From contig NC_059404.1 in assembly GCF_905220565.1 (NCBI RefSeq), positions 8,522,472-8,586,471 of the forward strand: a DNA stretch of 64,000 nt; not shown here. The letters are read 5' to 3'. Below are more model-generated notes on this DNA. The model made no database searches. It was not told where the DNA came from and worked only from the letters and a program-made list of their open reading frames with translations. The DNA comes from Melitaea cinxia (lineage: Eukaryota; Arthropoda; Insecta; Lepidoptera; Nymphalidae). Positions within the stretch are counted from its first letter, which is position 1.

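Overview
This is an AT-rich, intron-rich animal window, almost certainly from a moth or butterfly (Lepidoptera). The evidence is GT-AG split exons, a set of non-autonomous Helitron-like repeats with 5'-TC and 3'-CTAG ends, RTE-tail fragments of the kind common in Lepidoptera, a mariner, and a PIF/Harbinger element. I see no prokaryotic features. The species cannot be named from the sequence alone.

One gene dominates the window: the polarity scaffold scribble (scrib), a LAP-family protein with N-terminal leucine-rich repeats (LRRs) and four PDZ domains, on the + strand from 4747 to beyond 64000. I could trace 27 exons whose phases all agree (4547 nt, about 1515 codons). The first exons (protein start and first LRRs) lie left of the window, and the last exon seen is still open at the right edge. 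Exons 1-5 (4747-11041) encode LRRs. Exons 6-10 (13127-24344) encode the acidic linker and the conserved TPFVRQNTPHPKDLK and LHRRDTPHHLKNKRV blocks. Exons 11-12 encode PDZ1, 15-16 PDZ2, 20-21 PDZ3 and 22-23 PDZ4. Exons 13-14, 17-19 and 24-27 are low-complexity Ser/Thr/Pro/Gln linkers and the C-terminal tail.

Three further pieces fit the splice phases without being part of this main chain. Two are in-phase cassette exons (12669-12758, 90 nt; 14840-15010, 171 nt). The third is a possible alternative first exon at 30079-30598, inside the 19.7-kb intron that separates the LRR half from the PDZ half. It encodes a 173-residue Tyr/Gln/Pro-rich N-terminus and ends in the same phase as the LRR-side exon it would replace, so it would give a PDZ-only Scribble. 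Its ATG is preceded by two short upstream ORFs chained by 4-base ATGA overlaps.

The same large intron holds a complete two-gene PIF/Harbinger transposon (26427-29616). It has 23-bp terminal inverted repeats, a TTA target duplication, an intact 368-residue DDE transposase, and a convergent three-exon Myb/SANT-like gene. It looks young and possibly autonomous. Two 511/512-bp TTA-flanked relatives of Harbinger type lie in other introns. Other mobile DNA includes a mariner with one stop codon at the left edge, three copies of an AACCGACTTC-ended element, five copies of one short interspersed repeat, RTE-like fragments, a tRNA-like SINE, and about nine Helitron-like pieces. Introns not listed separately hold only AT-rich sequence in which I see nothing.
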